Shown in pieces: positions 40,328 to 52,489 of a stretch of DNA of 64,000 bases (position 1 is its first letter; every line of letters begins with the position of its first letter). The notes under the pieces were generated by a model. The model was not told where the DNA came from. It saw nothing but the letters and a program-made list of their open reading frames with translations, and did not search any database. The stretch spans positions 62,188,841-62,252,840 of the forward strand of contig OX465584.1 of NCBI GenBank assembly GCA_950022655.1, written 5' to 3'. The DNA comes from Alentia gelatinosa. Lineage: Eukaryota > Annelida > Polychaeta > Phyllodocida > Polynoidae. Both the position numbers and the translations under genes were made by a program.

Positions 40328-40565
40328 TTCGTAACGGATTTCCAGAATTATCGGGCTTTTGGTCAAATGACCGAAATGAAAGACAGCTGCAAAACAGGAT
40401 AATGCCGAGGTGGTCAGATGACCCCCACTACGTACTATCCAGCAAGTATTATCATCATGGTCACATGGCTATCCTGCAAGTACTACCATCAAGGTCACAT
40501 GACCATCTAGCATGGTTTATTTATGCCTAGACAAAATAAAAACACAGATATTGTTGAACACAAAA

Positions 40566-41375
40566 ATGTCTTTCATTAGTCCGCATGAATTATGCAACTT
40601 AAAAGGTGAGATTTTCTCAAACATGAATGTCCATAGTTTATATGCGAAAATTGACCAGTTATACCCTATCTTACAAAAATGCAGTTATATAACTCTGACT
40701 GAAACCTGGCTGAGGGATAGGCACACCAGTAATCTCCTGAACATCGACGGTCTATTTCTCACACGACTAGACAGAAATTACGAAATAGATAAAATTGGAG
40801 GTGGAGTGGCTATTTATGCAAAAAATGAAAAACGTCCCTACTTTACACGAATAGATGACTACTGCTCCTCAACCCCCCAATATGAGGTACTGACATGTAC
40901 ATTGGAAGAACCCAACAAAAGGAAATTACTTATTATATCAATCTATCGCCCACCTCATAAGAACGTAAAGGCCTGCTATAATTACCTGAACTTAATCCTA
41001 CAAGATATCCAATTTAAAAACCACGAGACCTGGATACAAGGCGACTTAAACGTTAATAGTTCTACTAGAAGGAGCCCGAATTATAGAGTACTTAAATCTT
41101 TCCTGATAAAAAATGATTTAACACAACTAGATACACATGAAACATTTATACATAATAAAGGTAAGTCAACCATAGACCACTTCTATACGAACAGAAAGCA
41201 TGTAAAAAGTTCCAGAAATTTAAATATGTACATATCTGACCATATAGCAATTTTTGCCCAGCGCAAATGTACAAATGATAAGATTGAGACCAAAAGTATT
41301 ATTGGCAGAAACCTAAACAAACTCGACCAAAATGTAATAGCTCTTCACCAACCAACATTGTATGTAACGATCTAA
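40566..41375 (+). pseudogene. LINE ORF2, endonuclease domain
   Basis: From MSFISPHELCNLKGE: NVHSLYAK, TLTETWLRD, KIGGGVAIYAK, ISIYRPPHK, IQGDLNVNSS, TIDHFYTN and ISDHIAIFA, a complete set of apurinic-type endonuclease motifs. It loses frame near 41370. The linker continues in 41414-41935 (KDPKRFWRVVNSQW, NEMNSFFANIGPN). Confidence 0.88.
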
Positions 41376-41413
41376 ATGAACACCTAGAAAACCATATAAT
41401 CCAACTGTTAAAC

Positions 41414-42234
41414 GTGAAGTGTCCACTAAGAAAGTATAATATTACCCTGAAAGGGGGCCTAGAATTACCAAAAAGAATAGTGGACAAAATAAAATGCAGA
41501 GATAAGTTACTAAAAGATTTACATAAGAGTAGAGAAGTAGACCTTATAAAACTTGCTGAAATAAGGAAACTACGAAAACATACCTACAAAGAAATACTTA
41601 AACATAAGGCATCAATCATTCATAGACAATTGGAAGAAAACAAGAAAGATCCTAAACGTTTCTGGAGAGTGGTAAATAGTCAGTGGAAACCCCAAGACCT
41701 CAACAACAACCTATACCTAAAATGTGGCTCAGTAAACGGACGCTTGAAGGGTGCTGCCACAATAGCCAATGAAATGAATTCTTTTTTTGCAAACATCGGA
41801 CCCAATATTCTACAGGAACAGGGAGAAGTAAATATAAACGAAATAAATGAAGGTATTCATAACGATATACAATCTATGTCTTTCGTGAGCATCAATGTCA
41901 TAGAAACCACTAAGGTTATTCATGAATTAGACTGACAAAACAACTGGCTTGGATAAACTTAACTCCGGTATGCTAAAACTATTCCTACTTGCTAAACCGA
42001 GAATAGTGACTGACCTAGTAAATCGAGTAATAGATAATGCACGTTTCCCACACTCCCTCTTACACGGTACAGTAACCCCAATACCTAAATCTGGTGATTT
42101 GATAGATTATGCCAACTGGCGACCTATAACTGTAATCCCGTCTATTCGTCTATATCATTGAAAAGGTACTGCAACCACAAATCTTAAACCACATTACCAT
42201 TAATAACATCATAAACCCTGGCCAGTTTGGCTTT
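41414..42234 (+). pseudogene. LINE ORF2, linker and RT N-terminus
   Basis: Two frame pieces. 41414-41935 holds the helical linker. A stop (TGA, 41933-41935) and shift lead to KTTGLDKLNSGMLKLF, then GTVTPIPKSGDLIDYANWRP (about 42066). A further shift near 42160 precedes NPGQFGFMPGQST. Confidence 0.8.
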
Positions 42235-43407
42235 ATGCCAGGCCAATCAACTAGCCAAGCCATTTTCCAACTGTTAAATGCATTAAATCTAGGCATGAAC
42301 AGAGGTCAGATGACCCTATGCACATTCGTCGACCTACGAAAGGCTTTCGACAGCGTTAGTCATTCAATTCTCTTTGAAAGATTAAGACAAATAGGCCTTG
42401 ACTGTCAATCTATTGATTTGATAGAATCGTATTTAAGTTTCCGTACACAAAAAATCAAACTAGGCAGTGTAAATTCAGACAAATTACCAGTTAACTGTGG
42501 CGTACCGCATGGCACCGTGCTAGGCCCCACCCTCTTTACAATATTTGTAAATAGCATCTTTAAAGAAATCAGAAATTGCTTAACGTTAATGTATGCAGAC
42601 GACTTAGTCCTCTCATTCAGTGGAAATGATGCCAAAATAATTGAAGATATGCAAGAGCAGGATATAGACCAAATGAACATTTGGCTAAAAAAGAATAAAC
42701 TACAAATGAACATACGTAAAATGGTGCAGCTATGGGTGGGGCGAGGGATTGACCAGAAAGAACTACCAGCAAATACCATTGGACCCCAACCCCTGAAACG
42801 AGTGTATAATTGTAATTACCTTGGCATAATAATTGATAGTAAACTCACTTTTAAACCACAGATACACAAAACCTTAGGGATTGCTGGGCAGAAAATACAA
42901 GAGCTAAGACTGATAAGATACCTCCTACCGGCTGACGTGCCTGTCACTTTAGTAAAACAAATGATCCTCCCCATATTTGATTATGTAGATTTTGTATACC
43001 TAGGTGCCACCCAACATGATAGGAAATTGCTCAATACAGTGTTCAACCATTGCATGCGTGTCGCACTGAATGTAAGGAATGTCAGAGACACTCCCACTGT
43101 GGAACTCTATGCCAGGTTCAGAGTAAGAGATTTGGATAGTAGACGGTTGTTGCATCTGATGATGAACACCCTATGGTGGTCACATGACCCAATCAATATA
43201 GAGGTAAAAAATACCAATACAAGAAATCAAGACAAAATACATATAAAAACTGATTTTCCTAAAACTGAAAAATATAAACGAAGTCCTCTGAATGTGGGAG
43301 TTGACATTTGGAATAAATTACCTAAGCAAATACAGAAAACAGAGAACAAGGAACAGTATAAGATATTCATGAAGACATTTATTGCACAGAACAATTTCGA
43401 GATTTAA
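42235..43407 (+). pseudogene. LINE ORF2, RT core and C-terminus
   Basis: 390 open codons. Motif A is FVDLRKAFDSVSH, motif B GVPHGTVLGPTLFTIFVNS, the catalytic box MYADDLVLSFSG (intact YADD), then LKKNKLQMNIRKMVQLWVGR, YLGIIIDSKLTF, and a C-terminal region ending VDIWNKLPKQIQKTENKEQY. The initiating Met is only the first Met in an internal frame. This is the best-preserved LINE RT core in the window. Confidence 0.9.
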
Positions 43408-43661
43408 TCAATCGTATTCTCATCCTAGTGTATACCAACTATTGAATTAAATGAGCAACACCGTGACCAACACACCACACCATACTTTTATAAACCTCTA
43501 CTATCTGTTATGTCCTGTTTGTCTACTCTACCCTGTCAAAGTGTATGTCAATGTCATGTCTTGTCCTTTGTTACCTTGTTACCCCGACGACATGTAAAAA
43601 TGCCTTATAACAGGTGAATGTACGTCTTTACTTGAATAAAAAAACAAAAACAAAAAACAGA

Positions 43662-45494
43662 GGGGCACATGGGTGAATAACTGGTCTGAATAACAGGTTT
43701 GCTGGCTCTGCATGTAGGGAGTGTGTCCCATCAGAAACCAGTATGCTCAGGCTAAATAAAGACCAAGGCAAACGTGATTAGGTGCAGCACCTGTATTAGC
43801 TATGACTTGCCCAAATTATATGAAATATATGAGGAGTATTGAATATGTATGTGGTCAAATCTTGAATGGCTGGTACTGATAATAGTAAGACAGACAGCAA
43901 CACTGAAGTCAGAACAAATGTAATGTTATGTGGATATAATCTCAATAAAGAAATTGAAGAAAAACCAGTAAAACACCAAGTATATAATAATTCACTTAAG
44001 CAAGTCTATGGTCAAGTCTCAGACGCAAGGGTGGCTCATTGGGTCAAATGAGGGAGAACTGACTTTATAGCTCTCTGGAAAGTGGGTCTGATTACCACAC
44101 ACTCATCGGATGTGGCACTTTGATTACAGTGCATTTAGGTGTGTCCCATCAGACTTGAACATGTATATAGCATATTTAGTCATTATCATCATCAAATAGT
44201 TTCCTTTACTAGTAGCAGATGAAAGTATCCATAACTAAGTCAGTAGTCATGCAGGGGTATGGTCAGACTGGGATACTAGACACCTGCCCATTTCACCAGT
44301 TCTTTATGTTTGGTGCATGGATAGTGAAGGGTTAGATTCTTTGCAGTAAGCTGAAAGCCTGTGTGAGCATTCTAACCTCTATCTAGATGACGTATATGAG
44401 CGCGATTTCCCACGCTCAATAAGGGGCAGGTAACGGGTTTCTACGTCCTTCACCTAGGCCGTAGTACGTCCCGTTGTCGCTAGGGCCAGGGCGCTCATGC
44501 TCTCAAAGCAGATACCCAGGAACCAGTGTATCTGGTGGTCTGCCAGTGTTGCACAATCCCACAATGCAACAGAAAAATGGAGGCGTTACCAATAATGCAC
44601 CACGAAACTGCAACCTGTTACCTGGCCTATAGTCTAACTAGGCCAGGCTTCCAGGCTACTATGAGGCCACCACAACTGAGTTCTTTTCTAGGGATTTTTC
44701 TACTTGTGCCAACAATTGGACTGCACTGGGGTGGTTTGAGCAGTTAGTGGTGTCAGACACCAGTCCCATGTATTCTACCCCTTAATAAAAGTCTCCATAG
44801 GCTTAACATTAGCGGACTGTATTTGCTCTACGCTGCAGGAAAATGAAATTGATCGCTCTAGTGGGATACAGTTGTCAAATGACGTCATTTGAAAAGCGAC
44901 CACTGATTATCACTGATAATCGGTGAGTTTTATGTTATTTCTTAATTTGCTGAAGTAGTTTAGACGGGGTAGGATAAATTCTAAACCAAACTCGAGTTAG
45001 TTGTATGTTTTTTATCGCACTCCGCCAATGTCAAGTATCACTGCACTCAGCTTCGCCTCGTACAGTAAACATGACATTGTCGTCGTGCAATGAACAACAA
45101 TGGACTAACCCTCGTTTGGTTTCTCCTAAGTATCCCATTGGGAAGCCATAACGCAGGTAGTCATATAGCTCCGAGCCATCATCACTAGACATATGCAGCC
45201 ATATAACTATCACGGACATGGTCCTTAAGTTTGGCTTTCATACATATAGATGTAAAATTTAAAAGGTTTGCCTACAGTTCCTTGTTCCCACATTATCAGA
45301 TATCACTCCTTATACTGACACAGCTGCTGCAACTACCTCAACACTGCTGCCACCACCACCACGACTGCCACTCCCCCCTGCTTCACCCCTCCCCCCTACT
45401 CACCACCCCCTGACCCCTACAACCTGTAGTTCCTATCAGTCTCACTCTTCATAGAATAAACCCTATCAAACAAGTGGTCCAAAAACAAAAGAGT
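43662..45494. other. Non-coding spacer
   Basis: No gene recognised. 44780-45010 has fragments of the TAAAACTCCATAGGCTTAAC repeat also seen near 49500 and 51660. 45320-45420 is a pyrimidine-rich CCACCACCACGACTGCCACT tract. Confidence 0.5.
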
Positions 45495-47760
45495 GATAAT
45501 TTAATCATTTGTATTTAATCAAATTATATACAATCAGATTTTACAAAATGTTTTTGGATTATGATGGGTAATATAGGATTTTCTATATAACACAGGCTTG
45601 GATGATTGATGGCAAGTAGAATACAAACAACTTTGCTGTCTCTAGGTGCAGAGATCAGGGATTTCAGACAGTGGCATAAATAAAACTCCAACTGACCTAC
45701 AGCAGGGAGCTGTTTCAAAAGTCAGCAGGGTGCTAAATGAGAGTACTCATGGCCAAAGCGAGAGCTAACAACGGCACTTGAAGCGTCGCTTTCCAGGTGA
45801 AGGTGGTGCTTGCTATTGAGTATTGGTACCAGTTTTGCTGCCGCTTTGATTCAAAGTATGGCTTGCTGTTGCGGCCTCTTGCTTTGGAATGCGACATGCT
45901 GCTGGAGAGACTTCACTCGACTTTTGAAACAGCTCCTAGGACTTGTACAGTACTAGGCATTCACACTAGACGACTAAAATGTGATGACTATAGATTGTCT
46001 AGCCAATAGTCGTCATGTGGTGCTCGATTACACAATATTGTCTGCAATGGTCATCAACCAAAACATTTCCTCAAGTGTTTTTATCGGCACCAATGTCTAG
46101 CAATTGACAGCTGAAAGTCGTCAGGTGGTACAAAAATTCAAGAATTGCTTAGTCGGACACAGTGAGGACAATTAGGTATGGATGAGTATTAGATAGTTTC
46201 ATAATAAATAGAGCAACCACAAGCACCATGCATGATTGAATGTCTATGTAATGGAAATGAACTAGCATAACTATGTTTAAGTACTGTGACATATCAGAAA
46301 TCTATGTAACATAAGGAAAAAATTAAAAAATTGCTGCCTATAATTTTCCCGTGTAAATGCTAGGTAATATATATGATTAGAACAATTTAATGTACATCTG
46401 AGGAGACTTATATACGTGGAGATTAAACATATGTAAATTGAAATGTTCATATTGTGACACTGATTGAACCATCATACTGGAACATCCCCCTAGCGGCGGT
46501 GTTAGGAGGGCGATAGGCTGGGGTAAGATGATTTCAGGTTTCAACTGTAAGTCTGAACAGGGTCATTATATAGTAGACATGACTGACCACACATAGAAAT
46601 GGTGTTTTAAAGTAAAATCTGTTTAAAAAAAACCAACATAATGCAGGGTTTATTATGTGTAATTAGTTCGGCAAAGGTAAATTGTCCTATGCTGGGTCAT
46701 TAAGCTCCTCGGGGTGAAACTCACTACACACACACTGCACCACCCTATGACGTGCATACCAACCGTACATACATTCACTCTACTACAGCCCCTGCACCAA
46801 CCCACACCCATCAAAACCTATTTTCATACTCTCTATTTTTATTTCGCGCCACATATAGTCTAATGAGTCACCTTTTACAAAGGTTTTATAAAATAAATTG
46901 GTAATATAGGATTGTCTTTTTCATATGATACAGACTTAATGACTAATGGTAAATGAGATATGATACAGCGGTGTCTCCTATGTGCAGAGATCGGAATTAT
47001 TATATAGTGGTTCAAGGAATCAGGCGTATACATTACACAAACTAGACTGGCCTATATACGCTAATAGATAAGGTGTATACACATGGGGAATAGGGCAACC
47101 TTGTGTACGTAAAAGCATACCTACATACGCTGGGCACCTATATGTAAAATAGTGGTTCTCGTGCAGTGTCTACACTTAATCTAAATTTTATTTTTAGATA
47201 TCTAGTGAAAAGGCCTGTTTTGTATACATTTGTAGCAATTTTTTTTTAACAAGGACCTTTCCATTGAGTTGATAAAAGATGTCCTGGTCTCATTTGTTTG
47301 TAAAGTTCAGTACAGGTGGTATATTCTGAATACTACAATAGCCTTATTCACAGCGCTATACAATATAGAGAATATCTGTGATTATTTGTAAGAAATCAAT
47401 TGCAACTGATCCCTTTATGCTCATAAATTTCCTACTTAAATGTAAAGGTTTGTCAATTGTGTTGATTTTATACTTTCTTTATGTTAGACATTGTGGCTGG
47501 AAATCACAAAGAAAGTATGTCATCTGAAAATAAAAACCCTTTTTTTAATGCTCGAGGATACAATTTCTATGCAAGGTACACAATCTCCAAATCTGTCCCA
47601 ACAGTCACTGATTCATGCAATGTCTGGCAAGCTCAGCCTCTCACTGAGTAAAGGAATGATTCATAATCGTTTTATCGTTTTTTTTTCTAATTGCAACAAA
47701 GGATAGCAACTGCATTTGTATTCTGCTGGGGAGGTTGCAATGATTTTAAGTAGAGATATG
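45495..47760. repeat. Compact paralogue of 8.85-17.9 kb
   Basis: Blocks match in order: 45495-46140 with 8850-9165 plus 11285-11600; 46352-46450 with 12115-12240; 47200-47285 with 13165-13250; 47275-47370 with 13750-13840; 47372-47760 with 17525-17900. It lacks the LINE and the two TIR elements of the other copy. It has its own extra 180 bases near 46150-46330 and part of a TATACGCC-type repeat (46990-47169). No gene. Confidence 0.8.
45705..45937. mobile_element. GGGAGCTGTTTCAAAAGTC TIR element, diverged
   Basis: Ends GGGAGCTGTTTCAAAAGTCA and CGACTTTTGAAACAGCTCCT are inverted. It is the unbroken counterpart of the element split at 9052-11402. Confidence 0.8.
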
Positions 47761-49756
47761 TCAGGCTGATCTTGATTTTCCTGTTAAATAGTGCATGACA
47801 GTATAGATCTGGAAAGGTTTATGAGAATCACATACATACTGGATAATCTCACTGCGTTCACTTCACCAGCATCCAGTTGAACATCTTAAAAGCACCTTTA
47901 ATAGGATTACATAGGTGTTTCATTCAACGGACTTACTCATAGGTAAGTTGGTAGGATTTCATAGAAATTTACATTTCATCAAAAGATTTATTCTGCACCT
48001 ATTCGAAAGCTGCATATTTCATTGGAGGATTTATCATACACATATTCCAGTGTCTGTAGCGAAAATGCATTGGTTGAAAGGCGCTATTACCTATTGTTTG
48101 ATAAAAAAAAAAGAGTTAAACGTATGTCTGACAATTTTTTTTAATTTTTTTTTTAAATTATCTCATTTGTATTCGACGGTACATTGTGGCTCTTCCACAC
48201 AAACGGGTTCACTCTTCCACACAAACGGGTGTGGCAATGGCACCACCTGGTGATTTTCAGATACTGACAATTCTCAATTCAATCGGGTTCCATTCCCTTA
48301 ATAACAAATAAGTGAACTATGAAATATTATCGAGTTTGACCTAACCCAATATGTAAATTAGGCTAATTTACTTTTGCCTGATTTTCATAGGAAACGTACT
48401 GAAAAAAAATAATTTCTGCAATTATTTAAAAAACAAGAACGGTGACCTATGATTCTTAAAATTTAGATATATAGTACTATATATCTGCAATATTCTGTAC
48501 TAGTTTGTAGAAAATGACATGGGTTTTACTGTGTGAAAGATAACTTTAAGAATTTCTCTATATTCTAGTATAATATCATCATCCCAATCTCAGAATCAAA
48601 AACTAGCACGGTGACGCTACATCTTGACATCATCCTATCCGTCTTTCAGGAAAGTGACATGAGTTTCAATTTTCAAGGCTAATTGTCTGATATGTCTTTA
48701 AAATAACTATGAGATATACATAAACAGAGCATGGGTAAGTTGTAATATGTACACAATAATGACTAGTTTTGTGTACAAGTGACTGTAATCTCTGAGTAGG
48801 ATATTACATTGTCAACTACAAGGAGATTACGGTCACTCGCATTCAAAACCAGTCTTTATTGTATTTATTACCCAACTACAAGATTAATAACAAGTCTATT
48901 GCAATTAAAAAGTTTCTGCAAGACATTTAGTTCCAGACACAACAGCACTGTTAAGCGTGGTAGTAATTCGGTGTAGACTTACACCAATAATATATTTTGC
49001 ATTAACCTGTACTTTTAGCATGCAAAGTGTGTTATTACAATGATTTCTGATGGTAAATTATATTGTTGTGATCGATTCTAAACAATTAATATTGAATGAA
49101 CATTCAAGAAATTAATTTTGAAGTACATGATGATTCGACCTCATTATGGACAGGACTATTTTTCCAAAATATCCTGCAGGAGAATCAGACATGCCAGAAT
49201 CTCCAGGTAGCTAATTCCAGGTGCCCCATAATTTCCTATGGAGTCTCCGTAATCGGTGGGTAATAAATACTATCGTAAAACTGGATGAGTTTTAATCCTG
49301 GCCACCGTATGCCACGACTGGAGTTTGGCATAGTGACTTCATGAGGCGAAGCCCAGTGAAGTCCGGAGCCAAAACTCCAGGAGTGTTATTCGGTGGTCAA
49401 GATTTAAACGAATCAGGTTTTAATTTTATCCTATCCCGTCTCCTCGATTTTGGAATATTAAGTGATAACAATTCTGTATGCCACTAGTGGCATGTAAAAC
49501 TCTTTATCCTACCCCTAATATAAAATCCCATAGGCTTAACATTGAATTTCCGTATGCGCCCGTATGTCGCATACGGATGGAAAATCGCTCCTAGGAGCGT
49601 ACAAAAAATGGACCAATCAGAGATCAGCAGCTGAAAGTAGTTCCAGGCGCCTTCAGAGCAGCAAGGAGAGCTATATGGAGGACTTCAGGAAGTTTTTATC
49701 ATGTTTTTTGTTATTATTTTCACATAAAAATATCGTTCACAGGGGGTAGGATAAAA
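47761..49756. other. Non-coding spacer with palindromic repeats
   Basis: 48750-49110 matches 34565-34960. 49275-49430 is a decayed palindrome (GAGTTTTAATCCTGGCCACC opposite GGTGGTCAAGATTTAAAC) related to the one in 49757-50071. No gene. Confidence 0.5.
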
Positions 49757-50071
49757 TCAAAACCTTATTCGTTTTAATCTGGGCTCCCATATGACTCCTG
49801 GAGTTTTGGCTCTGGATATCATTCGGCTCCGCCTCATGATATCACTACCCCAAACTCCAGTCGTCGCATACGGGAGCCCAGATTAAAACTCATCCGGTTT
49901 TGTGATACTATGCCAGTCACTGATGCTAGTACTGGTTAAATGAATATGAAGGATCATCTGGCTTGGGAAAATAAAATTGAATTTATTTAATCAATTTTGT
50001 AAGATATATGTATAATATTAAAAGTAGTTGAGGATAATAGAGTATTGAATATTATACATTAGATAAAATAT
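49757..50071. repeat. 315-bp direct repeat, left copy
   Basis: Identical, as far as I can follow it, to 51088-51402. It contains a long palindrome: TTTTAATCTGGGCTCCCATA opposite TACGGGAGCCCAGATTAAAA, arms about 130 bases apart end to end. Confidence 0.9.
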
Positions 50072-50304
50072 TACTGACATCCAATACAATTGATGTGGTT
50101 ATACTCTGAGTCACCAGGGGGCTCCACCACCTGTTACCACCACCGCGCCGCACCTGCCCCGCGGCCAAGCACTGAGGGCATTCACCTTCTGACTGTTGAA
50201 CACTCCACACCTATACCAGAGACTTACAATTCTTTTTCTTTTTGAAAAAGTTTGTACTTTCCGTTTTCATCGAACCCTCTTGGGATCGGGATTACGAGTC
50301 AATC

Positions 50305-51108
50305 ATGCCTCACATCAGGCACTGCAAGAAATGCGGCACAAGTCACACTCCCCCCACAGGGAAAAAATGCCGTGGAGTAATATCGAATGCCTCGAGGGAC
50401 GCCATGAAAGACGAAAGCGCGGGAAACACCGGAACAGGTACCGAGCAGGCTACGCCAGCTCAATACCAAGGAGTAGTCTCAACCGAATCAGACTTATCTG
50501 AAGGACCTGATAAGGATACCGTCAATCAACGCCACAGAGGGAAACGAGGTAAAACCAAATCTCAGCATGGATTAAAGACCGATTAGGAGGAAGATCTGTC
50601 TAAAATGAAATCAAACATGGCCGCCATGCAGAATGAACTACGCACGACACGTGACAAAATGGCCAACATCGAAAACCTCCTCATCGAGACCTTAGGCAAA
50701 CCTCCGAAAGGATACCCAGCTGCGATGGGCCACCACTCATCATCAAAACCGGACGCCGGATCAAGATCTCGACATAGCAGGGGGAAGAACAAGATAAACA
50801 GATCGTCACAAGGGCGCCGCAAGTCATCGCAAGCAGACGCCCTGTTCTCCGATTCATCATCTACCTCATCGGGATCATCGGGATCATCGGGATCGGATGC
50901 TTCTGATTCGAGGGACTCAAGCTCATCCACCTCTAGACATCATCGTCGGCGCCACAAGCACCATCACAAGTCTTCGAGAGGTAGGAAACGTATCTTTCGC
51001 TTGAAACGATTCCTCCCGAGAGAGGAGAAGGCGAAACCAATGTCTACAGAACGCTTGTGGTACTGCCACGGGCGACTGATGTTGGAGTCAAAACCTTATT
51101 CGTTTTAA
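50305..51108 (+). pseudogene. Gag-like ORF with Cys/His motif, one in-frame stop
   Basis: From MPHIRHCKKCGTSHTPPTGK the frame is open except for one TAG at 50584-50586, then continues to 51108. It has an N-terminal C-x2-C-x3-H-x7-C cluster, a short helix (MAAMQNELRTTRDKMANIEN, about residues 102-121), then Ser-rich and Arg/His-rich basic tracts (SSSTSSGSSGSSGS, HHRRRHKHHHKSSRGRKR). The C-terminus runs into the right direct repeat, so the real protein is probably cut there. It looks like the gag of a DIRS or LTR-type element. No RT is present. Confidence 0.6.
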
Positions 51109-51402
51109 TCTGGGCTCCCATATGACTCCTGGAGTTTTGGCTCTGGATATCATTCGGCTCCGCCTCATGATATCACTACCCCAAACTCCAGTCGTCGCAT
51201 ACGGGAGCCCAGATTAAAACTCATCCGGTTTTGTGATACTATGCCAGTCACTGATGCTAGTACTGGTTAAATGAATATGAAGGATCATCTGGCTTGGGAA
51301 AATAAAATTGAATTTATTTAATCAATTTTGTAAGATATATGTATAATATTAAAAGTAGTTGAGGATAATAGAGTATTGAATATTATACATTAGATAAAAT
51401 AT
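51088..51402. repeat. 315-bp direct repeat, right copy
   Basis: Partner of 49757-50071, offset exactly 1331 bases. Lack of divergence means a recent event. Confidence 0.9.
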
Positions 51403-52489
51403 ATACCCTATGAAGGTAGGGTTTGTTGATAAAATACATAGTATGGTAGAAAAGTAAAAGAAAAAGGATGTTGGTGGGTTGGAAAAAATAATGGTGTGTT
51501 GAGTGGGTTGAAGAATGGTGATTGGAATGGTGAGGACGGAAGCAGAGTGTGTGTATAGGATTGTGGGTATGTATATATGTGGTGTTGAGAAATTACACCA
51601 GGTGGCCTCAGTGAGCCAGCCTAGATGCCTACGCATCGATGCTGCACCCATTGTGGCATACGGAAACTCAATGTTAAGCCTTTGGGATTTTAGACGTACA
51701 GGATAATACATGCAGTAATTGTGCTGATCAACAAGCTTTTTGTTAGACATTTCCTTAATTTTTGTTGATCTTCATCTATCAAAAGTTCCTATATAAAGTG
51801 GACTATGGTTATATTTCTCTGATTTTGAGCATTATTTTTATTTTCGTATTCTGTTGTGTGTTACTTACAAAACTTGTAATATCATTTACATATATCACTC
51901 TTCAATCAAAAATCATCATTAATAAGTGAACGCTTTTTCTGAGAAACCATGGTCTTATTGACATATGTCAACAGTCATGCAATAAGGAAACACTGATCTG
52001 TCACATTTCGCCACACAAGTTCAAATTTAGAACTTCCTAGAGATACAGACTCATACATTTGAAATTCTAACCAGATCTTTGAAAAGTAATGTCCAACATT
52101 CATTTTCTGCCTTCCTTCACCTAGTTGCAAAACATAGATAGTTTTCCTATTCATTGATAAATTTGTTCCAAATAGAAAGAAGGTGATCTATGTATGTGCT
52201 AAAATACCAAACACAATATTGTTTCATGTTTCCAAAGATACAATAATAACCATGTCAGACTTGATGCCTTCAAAGCTTCTAGGAAGTGGTTAACTTGTAT
52301 CTAATTGTTATATATGTCTTAGCACCAGCAAAGGCCAGGCAGTTTAAACCAGCTGATTCAAATACCAGCTGATGCCAATGGTCATTTTATTGACGCTGTT
52401 CATATTCTCGTGTTCCTAGAACATTTGTGATGCGTTGGGTCATATGACCACCAATAGATGTGCATCATCAAGTGTGGCCATCTGCAATA
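51403..52489. other. AT-rich spacer, no gene seen
   Basis: 51640-51710 carries the inverted TGGCATACGGAAACTCAATG phrase that is also present near 49540. Nothing else recognised. Confidence 0.5.

Larger units (their letters stand above)
38946..43661 (+). mobile_element. LINE with NADAR and SGNH-like leading ORFs
   Basis: In order on one strand: NADAR-domain ORF (38946-39569), SGNH-hydrolase-like ORF (39668-40327), endonuclease and RT ORF2 in four frame-shifted pieces (40566-43407), and a 3' end AATAAAAAAACAAAAACAAA (to about 43661). Spacing and common strand suggest one element of about 4.7 kb. SGNH/esterase domains in ORF1 are known for CR1-type LINEs. The NADAR domain is the unexpected part. 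Linkage of the first two ORFs to ORF2 is inferred from position. Confidence 0.7.

Noticed and set aside
44395..44512. Fold-back element with ATGAGCGC / GCGCTCAT ends
   Set aside because: Only about eight terminal bases pair; too weak to call.
45320..45420. CRISPR-like or coding low-complexity array
   Set aside because: It is a pyrimidine-rich simple-sequence tract without regular repeat-spacer structure.
49757..51402. A classical LTR retrotransposon with 315-bp LTRs
   Set aside because: The repeats do not start TG or end CA, no primer-binding site or polypurine tract was found, and no RT or integrase lies between them.
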